Positions 12,767 to 24,867 of a DNA stretch of 64,000 bases are shown one piece after another. The notes under the pieces are model-generated. The model was not told the origin of the DNA and did no database searches. It saw only the letters and a program-made list of their open reading frames with translations. Positions within the stretch are counted from its first letter, which is position 1. Each line of letters opens with the position of its first letter. Source of the DNA: Burhinus oedicnemus (taxonomy: Eukaryota > Chordata > Aves > Charadriiformes > Burhinidae); assembly GCA_008921705.1 (NCBI GenBank), contig VFFE01007037.1:1165994-1229993 (forward strand), written 5' to 3'. The translations under genes and the position numbers were made by a program.

Positions 12767-14519
12767 GTAATGCGTGCGTGTTCGTATTCGCAGCCCCGGG
12801 GCACTTGCGGTAGGTACCCCCGGCGGAGAGCATGTCCTGCCTCCCCAGCACCCTTTCCTGCGCCCCTGCCTGCCCCAGCCACATGGCGAACCCTTCTGCC
12901 TCTAGTTTCAGACGCTGCTTATAGTGCCAGAAGACGGTGGCTTGTGCATTTGTAGCCTGCTTTGTTTAAATGCTAGTCCCGCTCGCCGGGTGCTCCCACT
13001 TGCCCGAGCTCCCTTTAGCAGGGAGCCGCTGCTTTGATGAGTGCGCTCGTCCCCAGGCTCGCCGGAGCCGGAGCTGCCCTCCCCTCTCCCGGGAGCTGCC
13101 CCCCTCCCGGGCCGGCGCAGGGGCTGCCCTGCCCTCCGCCGGGGGCTGCCACCCTCCGGGGCCGGGGCTGCGCTCCCCCGGGGGCTGCCACCCTCCGGGG
13201 CCGGGGCTGCGCTCCCCCGGGGGCTGCCACCCTCCGGGGCCGGCGCAGGGGCTGCCCTGCCCGCCCATCCCCCGGGGCAGGGGCTCTCCGGCCGGGTGCG
13301 AGTGCTTCCCCTCGCCCCTGGGCTCGCATCTCGACTCCTCGCTTCTTGCCTTAACCCACCGACTGCTCTTTTCCCTTTGCAGTGTGAAGCAGCGCTGTCT
13401 TAATGAGCAGAAACGGAGGAGACAGCGGGCTACCAAGAAAATCAGTATTTTTATAGGGTCGTTCGTGATCTGTTTTGGTCCTTACATTATCACCAGGTTA
13501 GTATCGCCTGTTGGGGTGGGGGACTTTCCGGGACCGTTATGCCCTCTTGATGCACAAGTGCCCGGCGGGGACTACAGTTGATTTTGGGGTGCCAGAGCCC
13601 GACGGAGACCCGGGGCCGACCCTGCCCGCACGCCCAGCGCGCTGGGCGAAGCCTCGGCAGCTTCTGGGTCTCCTTTCCTCGTTGCAGCCAGGTCTGGGCG
13701 CCTCTGCCAAGAGCAAGAGGCTTTTAGGACAAGTACCAGGAATTAATTACATGCCAGTGGGAGATGAAAGCAGTTTAAAAGACTCACCACCCTTCCTTAT
13801 TAGCACAACTCGAGCAACAGAGAGGAAAGCAGACAGCTTTTCCTGATCAGCTCAGGTCTTTCTTTTTTCTTTTTTTTTTTTTTTAAAGGCATAAGGCCAA
13901 ACTTGCTGCTGTTGGAAGCTGAGGTGACATAATTTAAATTTATCCAGGCTGATAATTTGTCAGATAAGCTTTGTGTCTGGAAACATCAATGTCTGTAAAT
14001 ATATTGCTAATGGTGCAGCATGGCCTTATGTGATGAGGTGTGAGAGTTATCTCCCAGGAAAACAAATAATGAAATATATAGCCAACATTATGCTCCTCAA
14101 CTGGTCAAAATCATTGGCATCCACCCTGGTGGTTTGCACCTTTTTAAATAGTCATGTATCATTCTGATTCCGTACTTGCATAGTCTTTATACAACATATG
14201 GTTATTATTTTTAAATCTTGCATAAATCAGTGAGCTGGAAGCCAATGTAACTCTACTGAATTGCAGCACCTCAGGATTTAGCCTTTTATCTCTAAACTGA
14301 AAGGGACTACATCTTTCACTAGTGAGTTTTTAAAGTATCTCCCACTTCACCGTGTGTTCAAGACACAGAGAACTGACTTCAGTCGAGGAAGGTTCACTAG
14401 GCTTTGCAAAACCACCCTGGTGACGGCTTCCTCAAGGCTGCTGCCAAGCTGCCAGGGTCTGCAGCCACACCAGTTTACAGAAACTGGCCAGCTTTAGAGC
14501 ACTGATCTTACACAGTCAC

Positions 14520-14552
<33 letters not shown>

Positions 14553-17500
14553 TAGGCCACTTATGATGACTGTAAATGCCCTTTTCCTACATGGGTAGGG
14601 GGACAGATTGAGGCCAGTGCACAAAAATGGCAATGTTTTTTAACCTTTAGGATGACATTTCTTTCAGTTCCCATTTATGTGTTGAAAGGGATTCCTGACT
14701 GATTGCCTAGATAACTGCATTTTTTTTCTGCAGTTGAAAGGATTATTACAAATATTAACGTTACATCACAGAGTTAAAAGGTTAATTGATCACTGTTCAG
14801 TACATTCTGAGTCATTTTCTATTCACTTTTGCCATAATCAGGGTATAATTACATTGAGCAAAGTGGATTTTGCCATCTTCTTTCCATCTGAACATTACCA
14901 AGCTCAGCAAATTCCAGCACTGCCACATTTTTCAGGGTGAAGATGTTTCTCATAAACTTCTAAAACAAAAGTGACTTCCTTCCAAATGACCTTGCATTTG
15001 GCAAATGTGATATGGTACATTTTCTATGTGTGACAAACTGGTACTTCATGTGTCACTAGAGAGAAGACTGAGGGTTAGTTTATACAAATGCGTGTGTCAA
15101 GGTACAGCTTCTGTCTCAGTCACAAACACCCAAGGTGGTTCAGCGACAGCAAAATGGGAAGTATTTGGGGAAGACATCCTCAAAGGCTCTTTGCCCCAAA
15201 GGCAAGACAGTGTCCAGGCAGCACTAGATAAAAGGCGATGCTGGCAGTGAGGTTAGAGGACTTGCTGCCGTGCCCATTTCTCTATTCTTCCCCCATTCTG
15301 GTTTTTAGAAGGGTGGCACTAAAGTAATCTCTATGGAAGCAATGTGAGAGATCTCCTTCTCTGTTTTCTTGCTCTTTGGCCTGGTGACTCAGTTTGCATT
15401 GTGAGCTCAGTATTTCCTCCTCATTGCAGAAATGTGAATGAGATTATGATCATTAGCAATATATTCGTCTGTTCACTAGGAGCCGACAGATGAATTTCAT
15501 CTTTTCTGTTACAGCACTGAAAAGAAGAAAATGATACTAAGATGCATTCAGATGGATATTTCTAAGGCTGCCTTGATTCAGCCAGGCCCATTATCTTATT
15601 AAAATCTGTGTAATTTTTCTTCTGTTGGCTTCAGTGCAATTATGTTTGGGCCCATAATACATTAAAGGAACACATAGTAATACATCTGTTTTCATGACTG
15701 AAAGATACCTTACCCTTCTCATTTAGTGTCTTCATAAAAACATCAATCCTGTAAATATCAAATGTATATTTCTTATATTAGGATGATATACTGGATGGGA
15801 TAAACCTAAGCAACCATGCAGCAAGTGTCATTTATTATACATTTATTTATTTCTCACCTTTTGTGTCTGGTACATTTATTTATTCCTCGTATTTTGTGTC
15901 TTCGTGTGCTCTCTGCTTTGAATTCACTGGAATTTTTTCCAAGCAGCTTCAAACAGAAGCCATCAGTTTTTAAACACACTTGCCATAGGACTGATTTCAC
16001 TTTTATGCAAACAAATGAGAATTTTTCCTCTCAGAGTTCAACCACTTGTTGCAAAGTTCAGTCCTAGTGGTGGTAAGTCAGCATTTCTATGCGGAGGGAT
16101 CAGAACAGCTTCAAAAGTCAACACCCTGCAAGTCGGGAGCTCTGCACTTTGGAAAGAGGCCAAAAGGTTCTTCAAGCCTTGAGAAAGCTTCTGATCTTAC
16201 ATCTTCAAACAGCGATGTTTCAGGCTCCAGAAAAGGGCTGTTTTATCTCATGGTACTTCTTTTTTTTTCTTCTGGAATGAATATAGCGAAATAGTATATT
16301 CTTGCTCCTGCAAAAAGCTTCACAAAAGATGTACAGATAATTAAAACCTGTTCTTTCCACCTTCCTGGAGAGTTTGCCTACTGCAGATGAGCTATATGCC
16401 AGACATTTGCTGGAATAGTCTGAAGGTTTGCTCTCACTTCTGTGGAAAAATTGTTTAACTTAGTTGCAGTTTCTGCACCCATGATTAATACACCCATCTC
16501 AGCTGAGGTGCTGAGGCCACTAATCATCCGTGAAGCACAGACTGGGAGACACAGGTCTGGAGACAGCTGGCTGGTCATATAATGATGATAAAAGTGTTGT
16601 CTCTTTGTTTTCTTTGGCCAAACTAGCGGTCAGCCAAGTCCACACAGAAACTTTCACAGGTAAGTAGATGCAGTTGTGCTTCTAAGCATACTATGGGATT
16701 GCAGGTGCCACTCAAATCTGTCCGAAATACTGCTGTGTTGTTGTTCATACTACAACAGTCTAACATGAATCCTCTTTGCTTATATGATAATTCATAGCAG
16801 CGGTGTAACGTAGGTTCACTGCTCTGTATCCGAGGGGGTGTATTCAGTGATCTAGACCACGTTTCTGGTATCATTTGAGATGCTGCATAGTATCCAAAAC
16901 CTCTACGTAGGTTGGCAGATATGACACTGGAGCTAGAGGAGACCCACAACTTCCAGGAGCAGCAGCCTGATGCTAACGGGGTTATGCCCAAATGTCTTGA
17001 GTGTCACTAGACAGCTGTACTTAGGCAACTGAGTTGAGTGAGCCTGGATGCCGCAAGTCACATGTGTCTATCTCAAGCTTGCCAGGGGAGAGGGGTAGTC
17101 AATTATGTCACCAAGATTTTGTCCACTTGCTAGCACAACTCTCTAAATTCAGAAAGTGAGCAATAAACTGCAGCACTTCCTTATCTTCAACACACGGGAG
17201 CGTTAATATTGAAAACACACTTTTTCTCTCTTTCTGTAGAGGGAATGATTGTTGTCTCCCAGTGGCCTTACTAGAAAAGTTCCCTTTGCCTTTATCGAAT
17301 CCAAGGAGTCAGGGCCCTTCTCCTGCAGGGACCATGTACTGTAAGAAAATAAGTGTTACTTTAATGTTTTATGAAGCATGAGTTTAGCACTGGGCTCAGT
17401 GTGAATATAACACTCAAGTGTTTCCATCTCTCTTTAATGTTTAACAGGTTGATAGAGCTCCTTCCTTTTGTTACCATAAATTACTACTGGGGAATTATAA

Positions 17501-17685
17501 GCAAGTGCCTCACCTACAGTAAGGCTGCATCAGATCCATTTGTTTACTCACTTTTACGTCAACAGTACAAAAAAGTTCTGATCAACATTGTCAATAGGAT
17601 ACTTAAGAGGGACCTGTATCCGTCATCGGGGTACAACAGCTCTCTCGACACTGAAAACGATTACTGCTTGCACAGAACAAACTAA
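12099..17685 (+). CDS. GPR78: GPR78, orphan class A GPCR (three coding exons, complete)
   Basis: The three exons join in frame (668+114+238 nt) to 339 residues plus stop. The product is a seven-helix rhodopsin-family receptor of the GPR26/GPR78 pair; ligands are unknown, and GPR26 and GPR78 are reported to signal constitutively. Visible landmarks are N23 in TM1 (SN), NLSFCNLL in TM2 with N52 where class A usually has Asp2.50, Cys77/79 before TM3 and Cys156 in loop 2 for the disulfide, D103-K104-W105 in place of DRY, CFGP (253-256) in TM6 in place of CWxP, and DPFVY (290-294) in TM7. Loop 3 is basic (EQKRRRQRATKK). The C-tail ends SLDTENDYCLHRTN, closely resembling human GPR78 (SVDTENDSCLQQTH as I recall it) and unlike GPR26. 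Adjacent CPZ confirms GPR78 rather than GPR26. The start has G at -3 and G at +4; the N-terminus before TM1 is only a few residues, as in the family. Confidence 0.95.
13142..13243. repeat. GC-rich 39-bp minisatellite in GPR78 intron 1
   Basis: A 39-bp unit starting GGGGCTGCCACCCTCCGGGG occurs at 13142-13180 and 13181-13219 with no difference that I can see, followed by a partial third copy from 13220 to 13243. Related but looser copies (GGCGCAGGGGCTGCCCTGCC) flank it at about 13110-13135 and 13240-13262. The unit is a multiple of three and rich in G and C, which is why several long spurious ORFs run through it on both strands. It lies inside the 616-bp intron 1 (12767-13382). Confidence 0.9.
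13383..13496 (+). CDS. GPR78: GPR78 coding exon 2 (loop 3 and TM6)
   Basis: This 114-nt exon follows the acceptor CCCTTTGCAG and reads VKQRCLNEQKRRRQRATKK and then TM6 with CFGPYIIT. It enters and leaves in phase 2. The donor is CACCAG|GTTAGT, a GTTAGT variant of the usual GTRAGT. It completes Ser223 and carries two bases of Arg261. Confidence 0.95.
14518..14551. repeat. (TA)n microsatellite with short CA end
   Basis: About 12 TA units followed by TACACATATACATA, in GPR78 intron 2. Likely length-variable. Confidence 0.9.
15838..15903. repeat. 33-bp tandem duplication
   Basis: Two adjacent 33-bp copies beginning TACATTTATTTATT at 15838 and 15871, differing at several positions (TCTCACC versus CCTCGTA, and the last bases). 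This is a small intronic tandem duplication in GPR78 intron 2. Confidence 0.8.
17448..17685 (+). CDS. GPR78: GPR78 coding exon 3 (TM7, C-tail, stop)
   Basis: The acceptor is TTTAACAG at 17440-17447. The exon completes Arg261 and reads LIELLPFVTINYYWG, TM7 with SKAASDPFVYSLLRQQY (the last part helix 8), and an approximately 40-residue tail. The stop TAA is at 17683-17685. The LPFVTIN segment parallels the VPFVTVN of human GPR78 as I recall it. Confidence 0.95.
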
Positions 17686-19900
17686 CAACATGAGAAGCAT
17701 TCCCCTTCGAGTGAGACAGACCTTTGCTGCTGCTGGAAAGCTGCCTTTTTCCTCTCATGCTGACAGTGGTGACAGTGTCTCCAGGGTGTGAAAGCTGCAT
17801 TAATGCGCTGCATTTCATTGTGGACTTTCATGAAAGGCTCTTCCCTGGTCTGCAGCCAAGTACAATATATGGCAAAGCCTGAGTGAACGGAGTAGGCTTG
17901 AGGGGTTTTAAGAGAGCCTTTGGAGGCTTTAGAGAAGCTTAGAGAGCTTTTAATGTTTCATGGCTGAAGACTTGGTGTATTTTGGAGCGTCCCACACCAG
18001 ATGTGATATTCCAGCGTCTTCTGGGACCACAGGGATCACCAGGTTGGAAGGAGAGGTTCAGAGTCCTCCGTGCTGCACATGTAACTTGGCAGCCCTGGAT
18101 CTGCTCTGTTAGTTTCAAACGTTACAAATAAGTCGTTTAATTGATTGATTTATTGTATTGGTGCCTCAAGTGAGTCATATGGGTCAGCACTTTGAATCTG
18201 AGATTGTTATTATTATTATTTATTACTAGGCATCATGATTGTAACATAGCCTTTAGGAAGTGGTACATATATTTGATATGCCAGTATTCTATCGAGCATA
18301 ACCAAAGTCCACATATCTGAGTTACTAATATTTAGCACTTCAGTGGTATGTGATTACAATAATTGCAGCAACAGTAATGAAGACATATATGGAATTTAGT
18401 TAAATAGCACTGTAGTTCCATCACTGAGCTAGTAGTCCTAGTCAAACAAGCTTTTATTCAGAAATAAAAAATCACTTAGAGAGTAGAAATGACAGATACC
18501 ACTGTGTTTAAGATATATTACTTCAGAAGCTATCTGTTTTTGAAGAACAGGCTAAAATACATTAATTCTTTTTAAGGGATATATATAATGTGTAAAATAT
18601 TTCATGCATTGGCTATATTTGGTGGATTGTAACAATATTGTACAATTTTTTCTTTTATAATTATCAACTGATCTGGTGATTTTAACCAAAACCAAGAGAT
18701 GTCTGAGAGATATTATAACAGACGTGCTGCCAAATGCCCGGAAACACAAAGCTGCTTTATTATTATATGTATTTTTCTCTTTTATTTATTTTTAAATCTA
18801 AACAGGCTTTGGAAAAATGTGGGAATTATTTTTGAACAATATTCCTTTGGCTATATAAGACAAGATTCAAAATATTCTATGGCATTCAATAAACTACTAT
18901 TTTCTAATCAAGTACCTAAGGGGAAAATTAAAGCAATTCTAAAATATATTTTAAGAAAAAAAAAAGAAAGAAGACAGTAAAGAACAATTATTTTTTATGT
19001 AACAATGGACTTGACCCTATTAAGCATTGAGAAGGCTCTTCCTGGTCAAACTAAGCATATAAGCATGTGATTAGGCACAAATATAATTTCCTTTGAAGTT
19101 AATGGCTCTATACCTGTGCTGAAAATTAAGTACACGCTTAACTGTTTTGTAAAATCAGTGTCGAGCGGTCAGCACATTGGGAGTGTTGTTCCCACCATCA
19201 ACGATAAGGAAGAAGGAGAGCACCTTACTGCAATCCCATTGAAGTCAAGGAAAAGTGATGCTGCGTAACAAATACAATGTTCCTTATTTCCTGCTTTTAA
19301 TCCCTGAGGCCTTTCTAATGCTTTTATTTTTATTTTTTTTGCCATGCAAGTACCTTAGGCCTCTGTGTTTTGCATCTATAGTTCTGCCTGTGTTTAAATT
19401 GAATGTACTTTAATGGTTTTGTCTTCTTAGTAAAGTATTTGTACTCTCTCCAATTTTGTGTAAATACAGTATTTCAGAAAAAAAAAAAATAGTTGTCTAT
19501 GGAATCTTCCACGTTTTACTACCTTCCTGTCTGCCTCCACGTCTCCCCTCTCTGCCATGCTACTAGAAAACCTGATGCTTCAGTCTTTCATTTCAGCTGC
19601 AACATAAGGACCAGATATCTCGGAGGGGGGGGGTGGGAGGGATGCTAAATTTTCAGTTATTTTTAGTCAGTTTTGTGCCAAAAAGTTTTGATAGGCTACA
19701 GCATTTACCTGTGAATAAACATGAGTGTAACGATACCTACAATTGTTAGCTTAGCTTTGGTTTCCTAAACAAAATGGTGCTCACTTTAAGAAAGGAGTAT
19801 GTTACATACAGTTAAGCGTATTAAATTGTCACCTCCAAGATATACAAATGAAATAAAGCTTTAGTCTGATTTTTTCTATCTTAGCATCAAGAAAATAGTA
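17686..19900 (+). other. GPR78: Probable GPR78 3' UTR with several poly(A) signals
   Basis: AT-rich sequence directly after the stop with no ORF of note. AATAAA hexamers occur at 18463-18468, 18888-18893, 19715-19720 and 19852-19857; the 18888 and 19852 copies are followed by T-rich or GT-rich DNA. A (TTA)n-like AU-rich stretch lies near 18206-18230. Which signal is used cannot be decided by eye, so the right border is a guess. Confidence 0.45.
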
Positions 19901-20637
19901 GAGGAGAAAAACACAATAAACTTTAAATCTATTACAGTAATAAACTTCTCAAGTTATTAAACCATAAGCCACATTTCAAAGGTATTATGCAGGGCATAGT
20001 TAAACTGCTACATCTGCTTTTAAGTTAATTAATGAAGCTTATTCATGCCAGCTGAGAGTGTTGTCGTGCACACCCTTTACAATACCACTCAACCTCACAA
20101 ACATTGAACGTGTCCAGAGGTGCTTAGGTCTAGGTGCATGGGGGGGGGGGGCGGGGAAGAGATTTTGAGTCTGTGCTGGGTGTTCCAGAACATCTTTTAG
20201 ATTTAATTTCCACAGAGAATTAGGAAGCTAAAGTCTACAGTATGCTCCAAATGTAAAGTCATCAGAAACTAAGGAAGGGTGAGGACAGCTGTAGTCCACT
20301 CAGTCTTGATTTGCAATGAAGTTTAAGTGCCTTGTTTAGCATTACCAGAAGGCATCTTCCTCTGCTCAGCACGGATAGCCAGTTCTGCAGGCAAATTTTT
20401 CTTTCTCCCTTCTTCTCCCCACCCCCTCCCCTCCAGAGAAGGGCTTGCTCTACTCTTCTAGCCGAGCAGGAAGTGTTCAGTGAGAGGTCTCAGTTTCATT
20501 CCCCCAGCTTCCTGATGTAGGCTAACCTCCTGTTAGCTTGGTGCTTCATTTACCATGCTCGGGGTTATTTGGGGAATAGGAGGAGGTAGGGAGAAGTGAC
20601 ATTTTGCCCCCGTTTTTTGGAAGGCTGCAAAAAGGAA

Positions 20638-20705
20638 CAAAGGATTTAGTGCTGTACTAGAGGTGAGGACTCAAAGGATTTAGTGATGTACTGAAGGTGA
20701 GAACA
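20638..20705. repeat. 34-bp tandem duplication
   Basis: CAAAGGATTTAGTG at 20638 recurs at 20672. Each unit is 34 bp, ending in GGTGAGGACT or GGTGAGAAC(A), with a handful of differences. Confidence 0.85.
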
Positions 20706-23700
20706 TACATCTTACGTGATAGGAACGTTCACCAGAGGTGGCAACGTTGTGGATTCCTTCTTACTGACGTTTTAGATAAAACAGACATTGGATACGTAGT
20801 CCTGACAGTAGGGCTTAGTTTGGACCAGAAGATTTCCAAAAAAGCCAAAGTGTGTTACCCAAAATGGCATCTTGCCATTGACACACTCCTGCCAACTCAA
20901 AGGTAGTGCTCTGGGAAACCTTATCTGGATTTCCCACCCAATGGCCTGGGTCGGCTTTTGCTAGGAGACAAGAGACTGGTAAATACTTGGCAGGTGTGTG
21001 TGGAGTTGGAAATGCCAGAGGGGTCAGCAGGAACTGTGTGATAGGATGACTTCCCTAGCAGAAGGAGCTGTCACCCACCTGTGGCTGCTTAGGAAAAACG
21101 ACGGTGAGTTGTTAACAGTATGTGAGAGAAGCATCATTTCCTCAGAGCAGCAGCAGTAGTAGTGCTGCCCAGAAAGCTCCTGGTTGCAATCTGAATCAGG
21201 AAAAAACAAGTCCTCTCTCATTCTTTGAACTTGTGTTTTGGCTGCAGAGTCTGGAATTGAGGACTGCATCTTCCCTGGGTGCCCTCTCATCCTAATGGCA
21301 GTCAGAATACAAACTCTGCAGCGCAACAACTAGTCCATGCAACTGAGGTGACATTAAACTTCAGTAATTTTTTCTTCATGCATCTCCACCGTAGTGTTTC
21401 CAAGCCTGATGATTTGGATATTTTCTGGTGAGATCCAGGGTGGTGTTTTGAATCTGGCTTTACAGAAGAAGGAAGAGTCTATGTGCTCCATTTCCTAGGT
21501 GAGTGCTCTGATATCTATTTATGAGAGAGTCACCTCTTCCAAAGAAAATGGAAGTTTGGGGTTTTTTTGCCTAGCACCTATATTGCAGGTAAGCTCTGAG
21601 ACTGACAGTCAGACTGAGTTTCTGAGGCCATAAAGGTGAAGCAGTGCTTAGACTACAGATTCCCAAAAGATTTAGGTGTGAGCTGGATCTCAGCCTGCTA
21701 AATCCTGATAAGATGGATGTTATTCAGTCCAAGCGCAAAAACAAAACTAGCTTTTTTGGGTTGTGTGACACTGAAGGCTTATGTGTCTCTGAGCTTAGAT
21801 GGCAGCTGAGCAGTGTCTGTGTTCTGTGTCACTGGGTTTTGTGTCGCTCCACAAATTCGTTAGCTTCATTGAATAGTAGGCATGTTATTCATCTGGGTAA
21901 GCCAGCACCTAATAAACTTTTGCAAATAATCTGTGCCGCTCAGTGGTTACTGAATACATATTTACCTTGTCTTAACATGAGTAATGGTGGTACTGAACTT
22001 ACATTTCAGAGCTAATTGCAATGTTAGGCTTATTACGTGGTTATTAAGCATGTGGGAACCAAAGTTCTTTAATGCAAGTGCTCTTATACAGCCAAAGAGT
22101 GATCGTGCTCTTTACAACTATGGGTTAAAATTTGAGCTCTTTGAGAAATGTAGCAGCACTGAGCCTTGTTGAATAAAATGATCTGTGACAAGATGTTCAA
22201 ACTCATCTAGGTAAAGTGCTTGAAAAACCCCAAAATCAAAATCTAAACTGAAGAGAACTATTCTGCCTGAGTGGGAAGGTTTGACTACGTCACCTGGAGG
22301 GCATATTTTCTGTTGTATTTAAGGGGGTTTTTTTCCCCAAAAATAATTAGGTGCACTTGTGCATGCAGAACGAACAAGCAACTGTGTGTCTGTCTCAAAA
22401 GCACGTAGCATATTTCAGGATTGTGAAGTGCAAATGGCTTGTTCGGTCTGGTTCAGGAGGACACCTGGTTTGTGGGAGGTGTTAATTACACAAGTAAATT
22501 AGAGGTTCTGCTTTTTATTTTTGGAAAGCAGGTCCAATTAATATTTAATGGCTCAGCTGGAGACACAGCAGAGATGACCTTAAGAAAGGTTGTAAATATA
22601 TGAATATCTTTCAGTGCCAGAAGCCTGGGAGAGCAAAATGTCACCTGGCACAGTATATGCAACCAGCTTCTTCTCTGAGCTGGAGCTGCTTTTCCTTGTG
22701 GCTCATGGATGCGACACAGGCCAAACGACCTTTCTGCGTATCCCTGGCACTTCTCCCTTTACCAGCAGGTTTTCCTTGCCAGGACGTGAGGGTGTACGAT
22801 GCAAACCAGGTGTTTCTGCTCTTTTCTGTGAGTGAGCAATGCATGAACCACGAGTTGCTTCCAGCCAGGCTTCTCATACATTCTCTATGCAAATGAAACA
22901 TCTTGTAAAGCATGTATGTTAAATGTCACAGGGTCCATATGGTTGAAGGTATTTTTGAGTGTTGAGAACTAGATCATTTCAGTCCACTCACACCACTTCT
23001 TTAAGCAGGTACCTTCAGAAATATTATAAATCATAACCGGAGCATCTTCATTTCTGAGTCCAATCCACTATCTCATATTGCCTGTGCCAATTGCTGAGCA
23101 GCCCACTGTGGACAGTAAAGACTTTCCAAACAAAACCCCAAAACATCCTCTTTGGGGCATAATCTAATTTGTTGTGCGCGTTTCATCCATCTCACTGCAT
23201 CCTGCTGTTCGCACATGGCATATACAGGTTTATATCCAGCAAATTTGAAGCAGACTATCCAGCACGTGTTTAAGTTTCCTTTCCTAAATAAGATGGATTG
23301 AAATCTTGAAACACTTTCCAAGAACACCCCTGCTCTTCATGCCTAACCCTAGAGTAGCTTTACTTAACTCACTTTCTCAGTTTGAACGTGTTTGTTGTTT
23401 TTTTTTTTTTCAACTGAAGGCTTAGCACTCTAATTGTATTTCAATGGAGCCTGACCTTAAGTGGCAGACTCATTACCACCTTCTTTTCACTTTTATAATT
23501 CCTGTCTTTACATATCCAGCCACTCCGTTCTCTTTGCTTGCAGCTGTCAGCCCCGAGGCACATTTTCAGAATGTTTTATCGAAACCCAATAGATGACTCA
23601 ATGCCCTTGCTCCGTGGCATGGGACCGGAGGCTGGGTTTGGGCGCGCATCTGCACAAGAGTATTTGAACATGTTTTAGGTCTTCTGTTTCATATTTGCCC

Positions 23701-24813
23701 TTATTCACGGTAACACAAAATGTCGATTGGGGATACGTGACCTTTGTTTTACAAATGAGTGCTGATCACTCCTTACAGGTGCGTAGCTCAGACTGGCTTC
23801 CAGCTTGAAAGGGAGCTTTTCAGCTAATCAGACTCCTATTGTCGTTGCTGATGAAGCCTGCTTTAGGCATTTAAAATATCTTTCGGGTTCCCCACACAGT
23901 AGTCTGAATACTTCATTATCTTTTTAGTCTTACTACATTGCTGGAAGCCAGGGAAGTGTTAGAACTGCTTTTCTCAGGAGATCCAAGGCACAGACAGACG
24001 AAAGACCGCACAGCCGAGAAAGGATCAAACTGCATGAAGCAGGGTTTAGAAGATACCTGGGAATGGAAGACAAACACTTTCATCCTGAATCTGTCTGCTG
24101 ATCTTTTGCTCAAAGTTTCTCGGGCATTTAAAAATGTGCTTCTCATGATGGCTGGGGATACCTCAGAGGTGATAGTGGAGCTGAATTTCTGGGAGAAAAC
24201 TACTTAGGATACAAGCACAAGATGTTCTTCCTGTCATCCTGAGGAGCTTGCCACACCATCGCCATGCAAAAAGGAGTGACAGGCAACCCTCACTCATAAA
24301 ACACAGCTGCATGTGTTTAAGCCATCGCTCCCTTTTATGCGCTTCTAGATGGTCGTCTCTGTGTGAGAGGGTCAGGCTGGGATCTCTCTTCTTGTAGAAT
24401 GTCACTTCGGCCAGGTTGGGTAGAAAGGGGTCCTGCTCTCCTTCTGTACAAAGGAGCGTTTGAGATGCTGTGTATGAGACAGCACAGACTCCGCGTACAT
24501 GATGCTGAAGTTTAGTGGGTAGGGCCCTTGTTACAAAGGGGGAGACGATGGTCCTGCTCCTCTTCTGAGGGCTGCCTATGTCTCATCTGTGTGTTACATC
24601 CCACTCATTTTGTTAGTGGGTAGAGGCGTAACTGAAGGGGAAAATACATTAAGTGTAAGATCCTGGCTTCACTGACTTCAGGTACAGGTAAGCCACGATT
24701 TTACTTGAAGGTTTTCATCAGTAGAGTCCAAGTCTGAATTTGCAGAAATCTTTCCAAAAGACCCTTTAAGACCCGCTCAGTTAAGAAGTCTAGTCACTGA
24801 ATTAATCACATTT

Positions 24814-24867
24814 TAAAAAACAAAAACAAACAAAAAAAACCCAAAACAAAACAAACAAACAAAAAAA
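24814..24867. repeat. A-rich (CAAA)n low-complexity tract
   Basis: A run of A interrupted by single C residues (CAAAAACAAACAAAAAAAACC and related words). It could be the eroded poly(A) tail of an old retroposed sequence, but I see no recognisable body upstream. Confidence 0.75.

Larger units (their letters stand above)
11165..12790 (+). promoter_or_regulatory. GPR78: CpG island covering GPR78 promoter, 5' UTR and exon 1
   Basis: Base composition changes sharply from AT-rich to very GC-rich at about 11.16 kb. CpGs are dense and there are GC-box-like GGGGCGG strings, for example near 11470. From about 11520 to 11990 the sequence is a degenerate run of CCGGCTCC / CCCCGGCTCC words, mostly C on the plus strand. 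I see no TATA box at a convincing place. The island ends shortly after coding exon 1. A CpG-island, TATA-less promoter with dispersed start sites is inferred. The exact transcription start cannot be read from sequence alone. Confidence 0.8.
13497..17447 (+). other. GPR78: GPR78 intron 2 (3951 bp)
   Basis: Begins GTTAGT and ends TTTAACAG. The first 200 bases are still CpG-rich. The remainder is AT-rich with a poly-T tract near 13861-13885, a TA dinucleotide run and a 33-bp tandem duplication listed separately. No further exon is needed, because the reading frame joins exactly across it. Confidence 0.85.

Noticed and set aside
12966..13436. Long ORFs on both strands through the intron 1 minisatellite
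   Set aside because: The 39-bp unit is a multiple of three and lacks stops in several frames, so it generates ORFs automatically. It is inside a well-defined intron of GPR78.
12099..17685. Assignment of the receptor to GPR26
   Set aside because: The conserved TM regions resemble both paralogues, but the TM6-TM7 loop (PFVTIN), the DTENDYCL tail and adjacency to CPZ all favour GPR78.
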